Part shown: positions 62,812 to 64,000 of the stretch, piece by piece
How the letters are laid out: every line of letters begins with the position of its first letter
How positions within the stretch are numbered: position 1 is the first letter of the stretch
Assembly (NCBI GenBank): GCA_029248405.1
Contig: JAQWJJ010000002.1
Location: 1 to 64,000, forward strand
Source: Flavobacteriaceae bacterium
GTDB taxonomy: Bacteria; Bacteroidota; Bacteroidia; Flavobacteriales; Flavobacteriaceae
Length of the DNA: 64,000 bases
Direction of reading: 5' to 3'
The notes under the pieces: model-generated
Seen by the model: the letters and a program-made list of their open reading frames with translations, nothing else
Databases searched by the model: none
Told to the model about the DNA's origin: nothing
Program-made: the position numbers and the translations under genes

Positions 62812-63651
62812 CTAGTGATCGAGTCCAAGCTGCTTTTCTACCAAGGCAATGTCTGATGCAGCTGTCAGATCCGGAACATGTTCGGCTATTTCCAGAACCT
62901 GTATCGGACAGCTCAAGTCTTTTACCAATATTTGGGCTGCCATTGGCAGCTCTTTTTCTTGTCGTATTGGATGTGTGGGACAAACTCTAAGGGCTCTAAT
63001 GATGTCTGATCCGTTAAATTTCCACAAATTCATGCTCACCAGTAGTCTGTTCATGCGTTCTTGGATCCAGCCAGTCATCTCTTCATTTGGTTTTTCTTCA
63101 AGTTGCAATAGCTCTTTGTTTTCATTGACCACCAATAGGGCAAAGGCTCGGATTTTAGTTATTGGGAATTTTAATGCATCGCGATCATAACTCATTAAGG
63201 CATTTGGCGCGTCACACTGACGCAAAAGTGTCAAGGCTTTGATTGAATATAAATTGTCCGCATTACACAACACAAACGAAGCTGAACTCAATTTTGGATA
63301 CTGCTGAAGTGCCTGCAAAAGGGCATCTGCAGTGCCCATTGGCTTGAGTGCGTCATTCGGGAGGTATTGGATGGCATATGCGATGCGCAGACCTCGATAA
63401 AGGTTACCGTGTTCCCTTTGGCCATAGCGTTCTTTGAATTCTTCAGAACCCGGCGACACAACCAATACCACGTCTTTGAAACCTGCCTTTACGACATTAT
63501 TTAACAAAAAGTCCAATGCTGGTATTTTTGCAGTGCCCAACGGAATGAGGGCTTTGTTGGTGGGCATTAGATCACTTTTTTGTGCCTGGGCCAGAGTTTT
63601 TTTCATCCGACTCGAAGCGCCAGCAGCCAAAATGATGAGTGTTTCTGTCAT
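62812..63651 (-). CDS. Sugar-phosphate nucleotidyltransferase-like protein
   Basis: 279 residues. MTETLIILAAGASSRMKK is the nucleotide-binding signature, with an NKALIPLG segment for Lys-mediated phosphate binding, LCNADNLYS for the metal-binding Asp, and GTADALLQAL. Makes an NDP-sugar from NTP and sugar-1-phosphate. The adjacent GHMP kinase would supply the phosphorylated sugar, so the pair probably forms a salvage or glycan-precursor route. The ATG at 63651 overlaps the kinase stop as ATGA. The sugar is not identifiable. Confidence 0.87.
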   Translation of the reverse strand: MTETLIILAAGASSRMKKTLAQAQKSDLMPTNKALIPLGTAKIPALDFLLNNVVKAGFKDVVLVVSPGSEEFKERYGQREHGNLYRGLRIAYAIQYLPNDALKPMGTADALLQALQQYPKLSSASFVLCNADNLYSIKALTLLRQCDAPNALMSYDRDALKFPITKIRAFALLVVNENKELLQLEEKPNEEMTGWIQERMNRLLVSMNLWKFNGSDIIRALRVCPTHPIRQEKELPMAAQILVKDLSCPIQVLEIAEHVPDLTAASDIALVEKQLGLDH

Positions 63652-64000
63652 TGGGTTGTAAGTTGGTGACCTGATCTGAATTTGATTGGATAAACATTTT
63701 TGGCACCCGCGCGAGATACCGCTGAAACAATTGAGGCTGCCTGATTTTCTGGCACTAAAAATAAGGCACAACCCCCGTGCCCTGAACCTACAATTTTTGC
63801 GCCATAAGCTCCATGTTGGAGACCGATGTCAATCAGTTCATCAATTTTTGGATGAGACACCTTGAGGCACTTGCTCAATTGGTGATGGTGTCTGGTCATG
63901 AGCTGGCCGAGCTGCGCAGCACTTGGATCACTGCTCACCAATATTTTGAGGGCACTCTGGGTGATATCGTGGTTGTGGATTGCCGCCGCAAAATAGGGTT
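63648..64000 (-). CDS. GHMP-family sugar kinase, N-terminus beyond window edge
   Basis: Only the C-terminal 116 or so residues are present; the frame is open through base 64000. GAYGAKIVGSGHGGCALFLV is the third GHMP motif, which shapes the phosphate and substrate pocket, and the surrounding helices resemble galactokinase and related sugar kinases. It precedes the nucleotidyltransferase in the same direction with a 4-nt overlap. The N-terminal motifs that define the substrate are missing. Confidence 0.78.
   Translation of the reverse strand, partial: PYFAAAIHNHDITQSALKILVSSDPSAAQLGQLMTRHHHQLSKCLKVSHPKIDELIDIGLQHGAYGAKIVGSGHGGCALFLVPENQAASIVSAVSRAGAKNVYPIKFRSGHQLTTQ

Noticed and set aside
1-64000. 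CRISPR array, prophage, insertion sequence, defence island, rRNA operon
   Set aside because: I saw no arrays of spaced repeats, transposase or integrase motifs, phage genes, restriction or toxin genes, or rRNA sequence in the window.

Overview
This 64 kb window is ordinary chromosomal DNA from a member of the Bacteroidota, most likely a marine Flavobacteriia-like organism with moderate GC. The evidence is direct. Many intergenic regions carry the Bacteroidota vegetative promoter (TTG or TTTG, 18-20 nt, TAnnTTTG). Shine-Dalgarno motifs are largely absent. Families typical of the phylum are present: DUF4290, DUF3276, DUF1573 beside nusB and yajC, DUF2911, DUF6495, amino-acid (leucine-type) dehydrogenase and type IX secretion tails. 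No insertion sequence, prophage, CRISPR array, toxin-antitoxin pair or defence island was seen, and I did not find an undescribed multi-gene system. The most unusual material is regulatory (terminators that contain promoters, structured leaders) and lies in variant enzymes.

Layout. 1-5.2 kb: a truncated FG-GAP surface protein, then a minus-strand run (HEAT-like protein, purB, S41 lipoprotein protease) diverging from trmH-rdgB. 5.3-16 kb: DEAD-box RNA helicase, a secreted carboxypeptidase-regulatory-domain protein, aldehyde dehydrogenase coupled to a secreted T9SS hydrolase, rlmH, then nadC-yihY-priA facing an orphan LytTR regulator. 16.7-18.5 kb: rpsF-rpsR-rplI with a strong promoter, a 5'-end hairpin and a terminator, followed by a DUF6495 gene. 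18.5-25.3 kb: MacB-type permease, hisS, a PqqB-like lipoprotein, a gene remnant beside tRNA-Met, a START-like protein, a class IV aminotransferase, yqgE and HU. 25.4-34.3 kb: GTPase-like NTPase, RecQ-type helicase and fmt in one overlapping operon; DUF493, DUF4290 and murA; a coiled-coil membrane protein; and an SRPBCC-SDR-photolyase operon. 34.5-46.4 kb: DUF2911 protein, AraC regulator, small secreted protein, a cyclophilin-FKBP fusion, M14 carboxypeptidase, DUF3276, ABC exporter, leucine-type dehydrogenase, nusB-DUF1573-yajC and an outer-membrane barrel protein. 46.4-64 kb: pepT, pyrD-lysE, HMG-CoA lyase with a 5'-nucleotidase and a haem-binding protein, guaB, an envelope-folding block (OmpH/Skp, three SurA-like proteins), moxR, aconitase, and a sugar nucleotidyltransferase with a GHMP kinase that runs off the right edge.

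How the genes fit together. Most are housekeeping: purine synthesis (purB, guaB), NAD (nadC), pyrimidine (pyrD), peptidoglycan (murA), translation (ribosomal proteins, hisS, fmt, tRNA-Met, rlmH, trmH), replication restart and repair (priA, RecQ-like, photolyase). A second theme is envelope biogenesis: SurA-type isomerases, OmpH, the dual immunophilin, YajC, exported peptidases and T9SS cargo. ATGA, GTGA or TAATG overlaps link many neighbours, so translational coupling appears common here. Gene starts were re-chosen where the longest open frame overlapped a neighbour or preceded an obvious promoter; TTG or GTG starts are inferred for five genes.
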